Shown one piece after another: positions 20,337 to 30,052 of a stretch of 54,933 nucleotides of DNA. The notes under the pieces were generated by a model. That model was given only the letters and a program-made list of their open reading frames with translations. It made no database searches and was not told the origin of the DNA. The first letter of the stretch is position 1; every line of letters begins with the position of its first letter. The position numbers and the translations under genes were made by a program. The DNA is from Secundilactobacillus folii. GTDB taxonomy: Bacteria > Bacillota > Bacilli > Lactobacillales > Lactobacillaceae. The stretch is from positions 1 through 54,933 of the forward strand of contig NZ_WNJO01000013.1 of assembly GCF_009720675.1 (NCBI RefSeq). The letters are read 5' to 3'.

Positions 20337-20367
20337 AAAAAAGCCCAACCAGTAACTGGCCGAGCTT
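20337..20367 (-). terminator. Terminator of rpoE
   Basis: A 12-bp stem with several G-T pairs (20341-20352 with 20356-20367), loop of 3 bases, followed on the minus strand by TTTTTT. Confidence 0.75.
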
Positions 20368-20377
20368 AAACCAAAGC

Positions 20378-21037
20378 TTACTTCTTTTGCGATTCTTCCT
20401 CGTCGTCGGAGTCGTCCCCGTCGCTCAAGTCGTCATCGTCGTCTACGTTAAATTCTGAAAGTTGACCTTCGATACCGTCTGGCATGTTGTCACTGTCGTC
20501 ATCATCGTCATCGTTACCGTCGTCGATGTCTGCCAAATCAGCTTTGTACTTGCCAAGCTCTTTTGCATCGTCATCACTTTCATCATCGTCATCATCATAG
20601 TCTGAGTCAAGATCGTCGTCATCTACATCAACGTCGTCTTGATCTTCAGGATCATCGTCATCGTAGTCGATCACGTCGTCATCATCAGCCGTATCGGCCA
20701 AGAAGGCGTTAACCTTCTTGTGCTTCTTGGTTTTTGGATGATCCTCATCTTCTTCGGCACCGACCGTTGCTTCATCGATCGATTCGAATGGATACCAGGT
20801 CCGTAAACCCCAGAGGTTATCACCTAACGAAATGAAACTACCATCAATGTTTAAGTCAGTGTAAAACTGAGACAAACGCTCGCGAATTTCCTCATCCGAG
20901 TCGCCCAGGTATGCCTGAACTTCATTGGCTAAGTCAACAAACGGCATGGCATCCCCGCGTTGGGCTAAGATAGCGTGAGCTACTTCAATCATCGACAATT
21001 CGTTTTTGTTTTGGCCTTCTAAGACTTTTAATTCCAA
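20378..21037 (-). CDS. rpoE: DNA-directed RNA polymerase delta subunit
   Basis: About 219 residues from a TTG at 21037 (protein start [16 protein letters not shown], as in related lactobacilli); a GTG at 21058 would add seven residues. Residues 1-95 are the folded HARE-type domain ([32 protein letters not shown]). The remainder is an Asp/Glu-rich disordered tail, with long Asp runs, that mimics nucleic acid. In Firmicutes delta speeds RNA polymerase recycling and sharpens promoter selectivity. The tail is longer than in Bacillus (173 residues in total there). Confidence 0.95.
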   Translation of the reverse strand: MELKVLEGQNKNELSMIEVAHAILAQRGDAMPFVDLANEVQAYLGDSDEEIRERLSQFYTDLNIDGSFISLGDNLWGLRTWYPFESIDEATVGAEEDEDHPKTKKHKKVNAFLADTADDDDVIDYDDDDPEDQDDVDVDDDDLDSDYDDDDDESDDDAKELGKYKADLADIDDGNDDDDDDSDNMPDGIEGQLSEFNVDDDDDLSDGDDSDDEEESQKK

Positions 21038-21081
21038 ACTGGTGCACGTCCCTTCCACAGTCTACGAAACACTATACTCGG

Positions 21082-21525
21082 TTATACCGTAAATTGCAAT
21101 CGTATCTCGTAATTTCCTAATAATTGTTCGCCGGCGTACAGCAGATAATCAATGGCCGCTGAGCCGCCAAATGGGCGTTCATGGAAGCCGACCCGTAGCT
21201 GCGGCGTCACAGTCTCAATTGGTATCAATCCATATGGTGTGCGGTAAGTTGCTCGAATGCGTTTACCGGCGCTAAAATGCATTCGTAAGTGATTCTCACC
21301 ACTGCGAGTTAGTGCCACATCACCATTCGGTAAGAACTTCATCGTCACAGGTACACTACCATTTTCATCATCAGTTTCTGGCTCTTGATACCGCAAATAG
21401 ATGGTCTCACCGATCTGCACAATTTGCCCCTCAACGTCGAGCGCATAGTCAGACGATTGACCATCCTGGACGGTATGAGTCGTTAAGTGAATGCCAACTG
21501 GAATGCTGGTTGACAAGTCATCCAT
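21082..21525 (-). CDS. DUF1934 family beta-barrel protein (YwiB-like)
   Basis: 147 residues. The sequence GIHLTTHTVQDGQSS, LRYQEP and PYGLIPIETVT with a terminal LLGNYEIRLQF fits the small lipocalin-like DUF1934 family. The function is unknown. It sits directly upstream of rpoE, a common Firmicute arrangement, with 44 bases between. GAAGGG precedes the ATG. Confidence 0.8.
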   Translation of the reverse strand: MDDLSTSIPVGIHLTTHTVQDGQSSDYALDVEGQIVQIGETIYLRYQEPETDDENGSVPVTMKFLPNGDVALTRSGENHLRMHFSAGKRIRATYRTPYGLIPIETVTPQLRVGFHERPFGGSAAIDYLLYAGEQLLGNYEIRLQFTV

Positions 21526-21700
21526 TGCAACCCTTCCCTTCTGTTTTCAGTACGTTGTGTACATTATAACGCTTTTACCCAAGAATTGGCACGATTAAAC
21601 TCGGCAAAAATTGGGTCGGTCAATGTGGGCAAACTGCCTGCTATTCGGCTTCTTTCAAGTAACGTTGGTGGCTTTGCTAAATGGGCTAGTCCAAAAGTAA

Positions 21701-21729
21701 GTGACGTGAACGTCATTTTCCGCTATAAT
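21701..21729 (+). promoter_or_regulatory. Promoter of the lipL-like operon
   Basis: GTGACG (21701-21706), 17 bases, and a perfect TATAAT (21724-21729). A longer frame would begin inside this -10, which supports the later ATG at 21767. Confidence 0.6.
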
Positions 21730-21766
21730 GAAACCAGATTATCTGCTACAAATGATGAGGGATACC

Positions 21767-22591
21767 ATGGAAAAACAACCATTATTTTCAAATTTACAAA
21801 TCATTGATACACCGTTAAAACAAGCGGAAAAACTAGCTGCATTTGGCATGACCAACGCACTGCTTGATTTAAGTGGCAACACCAACCAAGCAATCTTACA
21901 CTTTTGGACCTTGCCGCCAACTTTGATCCTTGGTCTTAAGGATCGGCACCTGCCTGAACTGCAGTCGGCACTCAAGATTGTCAGTGACCATGGGTACGAC
22001 CACTTCATCCGTAACTCTGGTGGTTTGGCCGTTGTCAGTGACGGTGGCGTCTTAAACGTGTCGTTATTTATTCCGCAAACCGATTCACACCACCTATCTG
22101 TCAATGATGGCTACGAACTGATGAAGTCGCTCATTCAGCAAACGTTTCCGATGTTAGCAATAGAAAGCTATGAAGTCACGCATTCCTACTGTCCTGGAGA
22201 TTACGACCTCAGCGTCAATGGTCGTAAGTTTGCCGGCATTTCCCAGCGCCGAAGTACCCAGGCCTTGGTCGTCATGGCCTACCTTAGTGTCCTGGGTGAT
22301 CAGGACTTTCGCGGGGCAATGGTGCATGATTTTTACGATACTGGTCTAGCAGGACAGCCAAATGAATGGGATTTTCCAGACGTTTGGCCTGATAGCATGA
22401 TCAACGTTGAAGAGGCTATGAATCAATCACTGTCACTGGACCAAGTGAAGGCCGCCATGCTTGCTGCCTATCAGCAACAAGGCATTCGGCTTGACCGTCA
22501 CACGTTGATGACGTCGACTCAGACCCCAGAATTTCAAAAAGTATACAATAAAGAACTCGCCAAAATGCAAAAACGACAGCTTGGCATTTAA
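21767..22591 (+). CDS. lipL: Octanoyl/lipoyl transferase of the LipL/LplA family
   Basis: 274 residues; start chosen at 21767 behind GAGGG. The biotin/lipoate transferase fold is marked by IRNSGGLAVVSDGGVLNVSLF. The LipL signature SYCPGDYDLSVNGRKFAGISQRR-like segment follows, with the acyl-accepting cysteine in SYCPG. In Bacillus LipL moves octanoyl or lipoyl groups from GcvH to E2 subunits. No E2 or GcvH gene is in the window, so its partner is unknown. It leads a three-gene plus-strand unit with the HD and HAD genes. Confidence 0.8.
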   Translation: MEKQPLFSNLQIIDTPLKQAEKLAAFGMTNALLDLSGNTNQAILHFWTLPPTLILGLKDRHLPELQSALKIVSDHGYDHFIRNSGGLAVVSDGGVLNVSLFIPQTDSHHLSVNDGYELMKSLIQQTFPMLAIESYEVTHSYCPGDYDLSVNGRKFAGISQRRSTQALVVMAYLSVLGDQDFRGAMVHDFYDTGLAGQPNEWDFPDVWPDSMINVEEAMNQSLSLDQVKAAMLAAYQQQGIRLDRHTLMTSTQTPEFQKVYNKELAKMQKRQLGI

Positions 22592-22618
22592 GACGATTAC
22601 AGGAGGCGTTGGTAAACA

Positions 22619-23968
22619 TTGCCATATCAAGCAGAACGGCTTCCGCGTGAAAAGGTTTTTCGCGATCCCGTTCATAATTACATTTACGTTCAGCATCGAC
22701 TGATCTTAGATTTGATCAACACCAAGGAATTCCAGCGTTTACGACGAATCAAACAGTTGGGAACGGCGTCACTGGTTTTCCACGGAGCCGAACATACTCG
22801 GTTCACGCATTCTTTAGGGGTTTATGAGATCACTCGGCGAATTTGCGATAATTTCAAACGTAACTATCCATCAAAAACACCGGGTGACGGGCTTTGGGAC
22901 GATAATGAGCGGCTAGTCGCGCTCTGCGCAGCCCTGCTTCATGATATCGGACATGGTCCATACAGCCACACTTTTGAACACATTTTCCACACTGACCACG
23001 AAAAAATCACCGCAGAAATTTTAACTTCACCAACGACTGAAGTCAATCAGGTACTACGCAGCGTTAGTCCAGAGTTTCCGGAACAAGTTGCCTCGGTGAT
23101 TCAAAAAAAGTACCCGAATCCACAAGTCGTCCAGATGATTTCCAGCCAGATTGATGCGGATCGAATGGACTACCTGCTGAGGGATGCTTACCACACCGGA
23201 ACAAAGTATGGTACGTTTGATTTAACGCGAATTCTGCGCGTGATGCGACCGTATAAAGATGGGATTGCCTTTGAAGTGAGCGGGATGCACGCGGTGGAAG
23301 ATTACATTGTTAGCCGTTTTCAAATGTACCAGCAAATTTACTTTCACCCGACGTCTCGTTCCATGGAAGTCATTTTAAATCACCTGCTGCAACGGGCAAA
23401 AGAAGACTACTCAACCGGTGATAACGCTCATGAAGCAGGCGCTCCCTACCTATTATTCCCGTTTTTCAATCATCAGTTTAATTTAGATGATTACCTCTTA
23501 CTCGATGATGGTACCCTGACGACCTATTTCGCCCATTGGCGCCAGTCGAGTGACCCTGTGCTTGCCGACCTTGCTCACCGGTTTTTGGATCGGAAACCGC
23601 TCAAGTCGGTTCGCTTTAACGATGAGACCAAAAATAAGATTCCGATGTTACGGCAGCTGATTGAAAAAGCCGGTTTCGATGCAAAATACTATACAGAAAC
23701 CAACAATAGCTACGACCTACCCTACGATGCGTATGATCCGAAAATGAAGAAACCGATGACGCAGATCGAGCTGATGCAGTCGGATGGTCATCTGATTGAA
23801 TTATCGACTGTCAGCGCCCTGGTCAGCGCGATCACCGGTAAGTTTTCCGGTGATCAGCGGTTCTTCTTTCCAAAGGAAATGCTGGAGGACAAGCAAGCCG
23901 ACGTGGAGCTTTTTGACCCCATTTATAAATCTTTTCAACGCCATTTACACAATGACTACATTATTTAA
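22619..23968 (+). CDS. HD-domain dNTP triphosphohydrolase-like protein (YwfO/EF1143 type)
   Basis: 449 residues, TTG start 12 bases after AGGAGG. The N-terminal HD domain has its metal ligands in EHTRFTHSLGVYE, LLHDIGHGPYSH and QIDADRMDYLLRD. This is the SAMHD1-related family; the Enterococcus homologue hydrolyses dNTPs to deoxynucleosides and triphosphate. The likely role is control of the dNTP pool. It follows the lipL-like gene by 27 bases and precedes the HAD gene by 15, so it belongs to one operon. Confidence 0.85.
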   Translation: MPYQAERLPREKVFRDPVHNYIYVQHRLILDLINTKEFQRLRRIKQLGTASLVFHGAEHTRFTHSLGVYEITRRICDNFKRNYPSKTPGDGLWDDNERLVALCAALLHDIGHGPYSHTFEHIFHTDHEKITAEILTSPTTEVNQVLRSVSPEFPEQVASVIQKKYPNPQVVQMISSQIDADRMDYLLRDAYHTGTKYGTFDLTRILRVMRPYKDGIAFEVSGMHAVEDYIVSRFQMYQQIYFHPTSRSMEVILNHLLQRAKEDYSTGDNAHEAGAPYLLFPFFNHQFNLDDYLLLDDGTLTTYFAHWRQSSDPVLADLAHRFLDRKPLKSVRFNDETKNKIPMLRQLIEKAGFDAKYYTETNNSYDLPYDAYDPKMKKPMTQIELMQSDGHLIELSTVSALVSAITGKFSGDQRFFFPKEMLEDKQADVELFDPIYKSFQRHLHNDYII

Positions 23969-23983
23969 CAAAGGAGTATTTTC

Positions 23984-24790
23984 ATGGCAATCAAACTGAT
24001 CGCAATTGATATCGATGGCACTCTGGTCAACGATCAAAAACAACTTACCCAACATACGATTGATACCATAACGACCGCTCGTCAACAGGGCATCAAAGTT
24101 GTCCTGTGTACTGGTCGCCCAATTACGGGAGTTAAACAGTATCTGGCTCCGCTGGATATCAGCGGTAACAACGAGTACGTCGTGACTTTTAATGGCAGTC
24201 TTGCCCAGACGATTTCAGGCAAGGCCATTGTTCATCACAACATTACTTTAGAAGACTATATCGATCTGGAAGCGGCAGCTCGAAAGGGTGGTGTTCATTT
24301 TCATGTGGAAACCACCGATTATATCTACACCACCAACCGCAACATCAGTCCCTATACGATTGCAGAGGCATTTCTCATCAAGATGCCAATCAAATACCGG
24401 ACTGCTGAAGAAATCACTGATAAATTAACGATTGTTAAGGGAATGTTTGTTGACGAACCAAAGCGACTATCCGCTTTCATTAAAAATTTCCCTGAGGTAT
24501 TAAAGGAACGCTTTTACGTCGTTCAAAGCGAACCCTATTTCTTGGAAGCAATGAATAAAAAAGCCAGCAAGGGTAACGCGGTTGCTGAACTGGCAACCCA
24601 ACTTGGTATCGCACAGGATGAAGTGATGGCCATTGGTGATCAGGGCAATGATTTGACGATGGTTAAATTTGCTGGCACTGGCGTTGCTATGGGTAACGCC
24701 ATCGATGATTTGAAAAAGACCGCCCAATTCGTTACCAAGACCAATGAAGAAGATGGTGTCGCTTACGCCATTGAAAAGTTTGCACTTTAA
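23984..24790 (+). CDS. Cof-type HAD phosphatase (YidA-like)
   Basis: 268 residues. HAD motif I is LIAIDIDGTLVND, motif II is in VVLCTGRP, and motifs III/IV are around KGNAVAEL and AIGDQGNDLTMVKFAGTGVAMGNA. The large C2 cap fits the Cof/YidA subfamily that dephosphorylates sugar phosphates or flavin precursors; the true substrate is not evident. AAAGGAG precedes the ATG. It is the last gene of the lipL-HD-HAD unit. Confidence 0.88.
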   Translation: MAIKLIAIDIDGTLVNDQKQLTQHTIDTITTARQQGIKVVLCTGRPITGVKQYLAPLDISGNNEYVVTFNGSLAQTISGKAIVHHNITLEDYIDLEAAARKGGVHFHVETTDYIYTTNRNISPYTIAEAFLIKMPIKYRTAEEITDKLTIVKGMFVDEPKRLSAFIKNFPEVLKERFYVVQSEPYFLEAMNKKASKGNAVAELATQLGIAQDEVMAIGDQGNDLTMVKFAGTGVAMGNAIDDLKKTAQFVTKTNEEDGVAYAIEKFAL

Positions 24791-24862
24791 GTTCTAAATC
24801 AATTGTTTTGGCTTTGCCCTTTCTTAAAGCGAGAATGTGAAACACACTGAAAGCAAACAAAT

Positions 24863-24902
24863 AGCGTCGTGGATCCCAGTTTGGAATCTGCGACGCTTTT
24901 TC
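24863..24902 (+). terminator. Terminator of the lipL-HD-HAD operon
   Basis: GCGTCG (24864-24869) pairs with CGACGC (24891-24896), with a weaker inner stem, and TTTTTCC follows. Confidence 0.8.
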
Positions 24903-25067
24903 CTATCATGCCGAATTCTGAGTTTTGACGCAGGTTTAAGCTAGATGACCGTCTTAATAAAATTGAAAATTAAGGATTAATTGTGGCGTGAAGAAACTGG
25001 TCACACTATTAATAATCGTAGTTTTACCACAGTCCCATTTTTATATATTAGAACAATCATGAACTTA

Positions 25068-25418
25068 TTATAGGGTCAGGAATATGCCAAGACCTAATAG
25101 AACAATGGCATTGATCAAACAAAACTTGGCATACCGGTTCACGATAATAGGACCATTCTTGACCGTTGCAACGTCTCGAGGTGCAATCTTTTCTTCTGGC
25201 AATGGGTCTTCACCCTTTCGTCGACGTCGATGCCAGCCAGCGAATAAGTGACCCTTTTCCAAAATAAAAAATGCCGATCCAATTAAAAAGACGAGTCCTA
25301 GCATAAACCAGACGTTGGCCACCACAATCAAGGAAGAAAGGGGGATGGCAATCACCCCGACAATTAAGATTACTGCGAGGGTCAGCAGCGCCCATCGATA
25401 CTGCATTATAATTTTCAC
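25068..25418 (-). CDS. DUF3899-type small membrane protein
   Basis: 116 residues from the GTG at 25418, chosen because AGGTG lies seven bases upstream; the ATG at 25424 touches the ribosome site. Three hydrophobic segments are visible: two near the N-terminus (about residues 9-50) and one at the extreme C-terminus. A basic loop with HRRRRKGEDPLPEEK lies between. The pattern fits the DUF3899 family, function unknown. It stands alone between the HAD gene and prs. Confidence 0.65.
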   Translation of the reverse strand: MKIIMQYRWALLTLAVILIVGVIAIPLSSLIVVANVWFMLGLVFLIGSAFFILEKGHLFAGWHRRRRKGEDPLPEEKIAPRDVATVKNGPIIVNRYAKFCLINAIVLLGLGIFLTL

Positions 25419-25589
25419 ACTCATTCACCTATTCAAAAGTTATTGCTATCTAGCATAAGTGAGAATTGACGATAGCGCAACCCTAAAGCCGAAATCGTCA
25501 AAGCTTAAAAATCCCTGGGCCCTTTTATCGAATAAGCCTCACGCATAGGCGTCAATGATTCATGAAAGATCTTCGTTATCTGACAAAAC

Positions 25590-25625
25590 AGGTGAATTCC
25601 CCAATTTTGGAGATTCACCTATTTT
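25590..25625 (-). terminator. Probable terminator of prs
   Basis: AGGTGAAT and ATTCACCT arms (25590-25600 with 25609-25620) enclose CCAATTTT. TGTTTTG follows on the minus strand, and TATTTT on the other side. Confidence 0.6.
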
Positions 25626-25680
25626 ACCTCGACATATAAGCCGAAATCTGGTTTATCAGACTTATCTATTAATCATTAAA

Positions 25681-26658
25681 CTAATCATTTCCCCGAAAAC
25701 GATTATGAAACAGTGGGCTCACAGGGCGATTTTCGTGAATCCGGATGATGGCATCGCCAATTAATGGTCCAACGGAAATCTGCTTGATTTTATCAATTTG
25801 TTTTTCTGGTGGTAATTGGATCGAATCGGTCACAATCAGCTGTTTAATGGCTGATTTAGAAATCCGCTCGATTGCCGGACCAGAAAGCACGGGGTGAGTT
25901 GCACTCGCATAAACTTCCAGTGCACCAGCATCCATCAAAGCTTGAGCACCTAACGTAATCGTGCCGGCAGTATCGATCATATCGTCGATCATGATGGCAC
26001 GCTTGCCTTTTACATCACCAATGATGTTCATGATCTCAGCCACGTTAGCTCGTGGTCGCCGTTTATCAATGATTGCAATCGGGGCCTTCAAAAATTCGGC
26101 TAGCGCCCGGGCACGACTCACACCACCGTGGTCTGGAGAAACCACAACGGCATTTTCAGCAATGCCATGATTCAAAAAGTAATCGGCCAGTAATGGTGCC
26201 CCCATTAAATGGTCTACTGGTACATCGAAGAATCCTTGAATCTGCGCAGCATGCAAATCGAGCGCTACGACTCGGCTGATACCAGCCTTTTCCAACATAT
26301 TAGCAACTAGTTTAGCCGTGATTGGTTCACGCGACCGAGCTTTACGGTCTTGACGAGCGTAACCGTAGTACGGAATGACCACGTTGATTGTTTCAGCGCT
26401 TGCACGGCGCAACGCATCAACCATGATCAGCAATTCCATGAGGTTGTCATTTACGGGTGCGGATGTCGATTGAATCACGTAAACGTGGCAGCCACGAATA
26501 CTTTCTTCAATGTTGATCCGAATTTCACCATCACTAAAACGGTCAACTGATGTTTTCCCAAGATCAACCCCAACGTGGTCAGCGATTTTCTGAGCTAGGG
26601 GTTTGTTGGAATTTAACGCAAAGATTTTTAACTTTGGGTCATTATATTTCTCTGACAT
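25681..26658 (-). CDS. prs: Ribose-phosphate pyrophosphokinase
   Basis: 325 residues from the ATG at 26658 behind TTGGAGG; an in-frame ATG at 26676 overlaps that site. It makes PRPP from ribose 5-phosphate and ATP. The PRPP-binding loop is in [15 protein letters not shown], the ATP/Mg part in [17 protein letters not shown], and the flexible loop in [15 protein letters not shown]. It is the third gene of the purR-glmU-prs set, as in Bacillus, and its product PRPP is the ligand of PurR. Confidence 0.97.
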   Translation of the reverse strand: MSEKYNDPKLKIFALNSNKPLAQKIADHVGVDLGKTSVDRFSDGEIRINIEESIRGCHVYVIQSTSAPVNDNLMELLIMVDALRRASAETINVVIPYYGYARQDRKARSREPITAKLVANMLEKAGISRVVALDLHAAQIQGFFDVPVDHLMGAPLLADYFLNHGIAENAVVVSPDHGGVSRARALAEFLKAPIAIIDKRRPRANVAEIMNIIGDVKGKRAIMIDDMIDTAGTITLGAQALMDAGALEVYASATHPVLSGPAIERISKSAIKQLIVTDSIQLPPEKQIDKIKQISVGPLIGDAIIRIHENRPVSPLFHNRFRGND

Positions 26659-26716
26659 GAGATCCTCCAATGGCATTTTCTACGTTCATTCTACAATATA
26701 TCACATTACCAGTACA

Positions 26717-28096
26717 TTACTTTTCTGGATCATACGGCAACTTTTTGAAGTATCCCGGTTTATTGGTCTGCCGAGCACGGGCAATCGCCATATCATATTG
26801 GTTAACCTCATCCGTGATGGTTGAGCCAGCCGCAATAAATGAATGGTCTGCCACTGTCAGTGGTGCTACCAGGTTGGAGTTACTGCCAATAAAAGCATCG
26901 TCACCAACCGTTGTCTCATGTTTATGGGCCCCGTCGTAGTTGACAAAAACAACGCCACAACCCACGTTGATCCGCTTACCAAGGTGAGCGTTACCCACAT
27001 AGGTCAAATGCCCCACCTTCGTGCCTTCATCAATCGTCGCTTTTTTGACTTCAACAAAGTTACCAAGGTGAACGTTCTTGCCAATGTGAGAATCCGGCCG
27101 CAAGTGACTCATCGGACCAATGTTACTACCATCTTCCATCTCAGAATCTTCCAGATATGAAGACGTGACCGAAACGTTGTCGTGAAGGACGGTGTCATGC
27201 AACTCTGAATGCGCACCAATATAACAGTTATCACCGATGACCGTCTTGCCCTTCAATAAAACACCAGGTTCAATAATCGTATCGGAACCGATTTTGATGT
27301 CAACATCAATATAGGTATTTTCCGGATCAATCAACGTCACGCCATTGCGCATATGGGCTTCATTGATCCGTCGTTGCATAACTTTGGTGGCATTAGCCAG
27401 TGCTACCCGGTCGTTAACGCCCATGGATTCTTCAAAATCAGGCATCCGGTAAGCGGCCACAATGTCTCCTTGCTGTTTCAAAATCTCAATGACGTCAGTC
27501 AGATAGTATTCACCCTGCGCATTATTATTAGAAATTTTATGCAGTGCGGAAAAAAGGGCTTGGTTGTCAAATACATAAACGCCGGTGTTGATTTCATTAA
27601 TTTCTTGTTCCTGCTTCGTGGCGTCTTTTTGCTCAACAATTTTTTCAACGATCCCAATATCATTACGCACAATGCGGCCATAGCCAGTTGGATCCGGCAT
27701 CTGAGTTGTTAAAATCGTGGCCACCGCTTTTTTGGCCTCGTGGTATTTGAAAAGTTTCTCAAAGGTCTCTGCTCTCAGCAGTGGCGTGTCGCCGCTGACC
27801 ACCAGCGTTGTACCTTGCTGGTCTTTTAAAAGCGGCTCGGTCTGCAAAACCGCATGACCAGTTCCTAACTGATCTTTTTGCAGGACGTACTTGGTACGAT
27901 CACCAAGTGTTTCCTCAACCTTTTCAGCTCCGTAGCCGACGACTGTCACAACTTGATCCATGTCCGTTTTTTCAATTTGCGTTAACACGTGATCGACCAT
28001 TGCACGGCCACAGACACGGTGCAAGACTTTGTAGAGCTTTGACTTCATTCGGGTGCCTTTACCGGCAGCCAGAATGATTGTATTTCTAGTACCCAT
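26717..28096 (-). CDS. glmU: Bifunctional GlmU: GlcNAc-1-P uridyltransferase / GlcN-1-P acetyltransferase
   Basis: 459 residues. The N-terminal pyrophosphorylase domain starts with the [12 protein letters not shown] motif. The C-terminal left-handed beta-helix has repeated hexapeptides ([18 protein letters not shown] and similar) and the acetyltransferase residues in VNYDGAHKH. It supplies UDP-GlcNAc for cell-wall synthesis. AAGGAG precedes the ATG by 8 bases. It lies 68 bases behind purR and 58 before prs. Confidence 0.97.
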   Translation of the reverse strand: MGTRNTIILAAGKGTRMKSKLYKVLHRVCGRAMVDHVLTQIEKTDMDQVVTVVGYGAEKVEETLGDRTKYVLQKDQLGTGHAVLQTEPLLKDQQGTTLVVSGDTPLLRAETFEKLFKYHEAKKAVATILTTQMPDPTGYGRIVRNDIGIVEKIVEQKDATKQEQEINEINTGVYVFDNQALFSALHKISNNNAQGEYYLTDVIEILKQQGDIVAAYRMPDFEESMGVNDRVALANATKVMQRRINEAHMRNGVTLIDPENTYIDVDIKIGSDTIIEPGVLLKGKTVIGDNCYIGAHSELHDTVLHDNVSVTSSYLEDSEMEDGSNIGPMSHLRPDSHIGKNVHLGNFVEVKKATIDEGTKVGHLTYVGNAHLGKRINVGCGVVFVNYDGAHKHETTVGDDAFIGSNSNLVAPLTVADHSFIAAGSTITDEVNQYDMAIARARQTNKPGYFKKLPYDPEK

Positions 28097-28164
28097 TACT
28101 TAAACTCCTTAAATTGTAAATTACAACGTCACTTACCATCGTTATTATTCTATCGTAAAACGGC

Positions 28165-29010
28165 TTAATTCGTTAGTTGACTGACTCGTTCCGACGTAAA
28201 AATCTGCTCGACAAAATTGCCGGGTGTCACGTCAACGTGATCATCGGTCGCGTGAATCTTCAGCACGGACGTATAGTTAGGTACGACCCGTTCCCCGTCA
28301 AACGCACCTTCAGCAAACACCGCAACGCCAGCCACAGTAGCGTCAAATTCTTTGATCAGTGACTGCATACCGCCGACCGTGCCGCCACCCTTCATGAAGT
28401 CGTCCACGATCAGGACACGAGCACCGGGCTCTAAACTGCGCTTCGACAGCGCCATTTTTTCAATTCGACTGCTGGAACCGGAAACGTAATTGACACTCAC
28501 TGTTGAACCCTCAGTGATCTGCGAATCATGACGGGCAATCACAAATGGTACGTTTAACTGCTCCGAGATACTCTGGGCAATTGGGATCCCCTTTGTCGCT
28601 ACAGTCAACACAGCATCCACGTTATCATGCAGATACTGAGTTGCTACTAGTCGGCCAACCTGACGTAACACGTTGGGACGGCCCAGCAAATCTGACATGT
28701 AAACGTAACCGCCGGGTAAAAACCGGTCAGCCTCCGATAACGATTCAATGACGCTATCAACGAACTTCGTTGCTTCCCCCTGTGTGATGTACGGCAGAAA
28801 ACGAGCGCCACCTGCAGCCCCAGGAACTGTTTCCAAGATTCCCGTCCCACGAGCTTTTAAGGTGCGCTTTAAAATGGTCAAGTCCTCACTGATTGAAGAC
28901 TTGGCCGAACCGTATCGTTCAGAAAAAAAGGTTAGCGACACCAACTGATGAGGCCGCTCTAAAAGGTACCGAGTCATATCAATCAACCGGTCGCTTCTTC
29001 GTACTTTCAC
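28165..29010 (-). CDS. purR: Purine operon repressor PurR
   Basis: 281 residues from a GTG at 29010. GGAGG lies eight bases upstream, and the protein then starts MKVRRSDRLIDMTRYLL like Bacillus PurR; the ATG at 29025 overlaps the ribosome site. A winged-helix DNA-binding domain occupies about residues 1-75. A phosphoribosyltransferase-like domain with the PRPP loop VLIVDDFMKGGGTVGG follows. The protein represses or activates purine genes according to PRPP. A PurBox-like sequence lies in its own promoter. Confidence 0.95.
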   Translation of the reverse strand: MKVRRSDRLIDMTRYLLERPHQLVSLTFFSERYGSAKSSISEDLTILKRTLKARGTGILETVPGAAGGARFLPYITQGEATKFVDSVIESLSEADRFLPGGYVYMSDLLGRPNVLRQVGRLVATQYLHDNVDAVLTVATKGIPIAQSISEQLNVPFVIARHDSQITEGSTVSVNYVSGSSSRIEKMALSKRSLEPGARVLIVDDFMKGGGTVGGMQSLIKEFDATVAGVAVFAEGAFDGERVVPNYTSVLKIHATDDHVDVTPGNFVEQIFTSERVSQLTN

Positions 29011-29052
29011 TTTCGTATCCTCCATGGAACATCCAACATATTTAATAATCCC

Positions 29053-29096
29053 ATTCTAGCATAAATGTTCGGGTTTTGACTACGAATTCTCCGAAT
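29053..29096 (-). promoter_or_regulatory. purR promoter with PurBox-like sequences
   Basis: On the minus strand an extended -10 (TATGCTAGAAT, core 29058-29053) is preceded by CCGAACAT (29072-29065), which matches the core of the PurBox. A second, weaker CCGAAT lies on the opposite strand at 29091-29096, 18 bases away. The orientation of the two boxes differs from the convergent Bacillus arrangement, so autoregulation is a moderate inference. Confidence 0.4.
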
Positions 29097-29187
29097 CTCA
29101 TAATTTTATTAACTATGATAAGATGATAATTCGTTTTACTATCCTGTATTTAACCGTGATATGCGGTTTTACGCGTTAGACATTCAA

Positions 29188-29224
29188 AGGACCACCACCT
29201 TGATTCATTCAAGATGATGATCCT
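29188..29224 (-). terminator. Hairpin after the metal ABC importer
   Basis: Two 15-base arms (29188-29202 and 29210-29224) pair completely when G-T pairs are allowed, around a 7-base loop. The T-run after it is poor (TTTGAATG), so it may act as a terminator or as a 3' stabiliser. Confidence 0.55.
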
Positions 29225-29260
29225 CGTTAAAATTCACTAAAAAGTTGACGATGACAATGA

Positions 29261-30052
29261 TCAAGCCCGAATCCGCTGGTAAATCAGCGCACAAAAGTAA
29301 AACAAAACTTCAATCACTGCAATGAAGAAACTAACGGGCCAATTCGTCACGTAGCTGAGGTACAGGCCAAGCCAAACGCCAATCAGTGCAAATGCCACTG
29401 CTACCGTACTCATCATACCGACCGTATGAACAAAATACTTTGCAGCAGCTGCCGGTAAAGTGAGCAAAATGAAAATCAGCAATGACCCAACGATCTGGGC
29501 GGCAACACTCACTGAAAACGCCAGCAAAACCAGAAAAATCACTGACAATGTCCGGGTCCAAAGGCCTTGAACGCGTGCACCAACCGGATCAAAAGAATCA
29601 AACTTCAAGAACCGGTAGATCAAGGCGATTACGATCAGGACGGCTACCGACAGGGCCACCATTTGAATCACGTTGGCGCGGCTAATGCCAATTACACTAC
29701 CAAATAAGATGCCAGTGGCGTAACTCGCGTTGCTGTCGGCAAGGGAAAGAAACAGGATCCCTAAGCCAATTGCCAAGGCTGAAATCGCCGTGATAGAATT
29801 TTCACGTCGAGAAGACTTCGCACCCAGTTCACCAACTCCAATGGAGCTGATGGTGGTGAATAGCAGCATCCCATTCAACGGCTGCCAACCCAGGAAAATA
29901 CCGAAAGCTGCGCCAGCGAACCCAATCTCAGATAACGTATGGGTCAGAAAAGACATGTTTCGAGCAATGACGAAGACGCCCATAATACCCGAAATAATTG
30001 CAATTAAAGTTCCCGCCATGTAGGCGTTTTGCATAAAAGGATAACTAAGCAT
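29261..30052 (-). CDS. Zinc/manganese-type ABC transporter permease
   Basis: 263 residues with about eight membrane segments; ABC-3 family (ZnuB/AdcB/MntB). Typical segments are IISGIMGVFVIARNMSFLTHTLSEIGFAGAAFG and the SLLIFILLTLPAAAA near the C-terminus. It overlaps the ATPase gene by eight bases (30045-30052), so the two are coupled. No solute-binding protein gene is adjacent. Metal identity is open; the upstream operator favours zinc. Confidence 0.85.
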   Translation of the reverse strand: MLSYPFMQNAYMAGTLIAIISGIMGVFVIARNMSFLTHTLSEIGFAGAAFGIFLGWQPLNGMLLFTTISSIGVGELGAKSSRRENSITAISALAIGLGILFLSLADSNASYATGILFGSVIGISRANVIQMVALSVAVLIVIALIYRFLKFDSFDPVGARVQGLWTRTLSVIFLVLLAFSVSVAAQIVGSLLIFILLTLPAAAAKYFVHTVGMMSTVAVAFALIGVWLGLYLSYVTNWPVSFFIAVIEVLFYFCALIYQRIRA

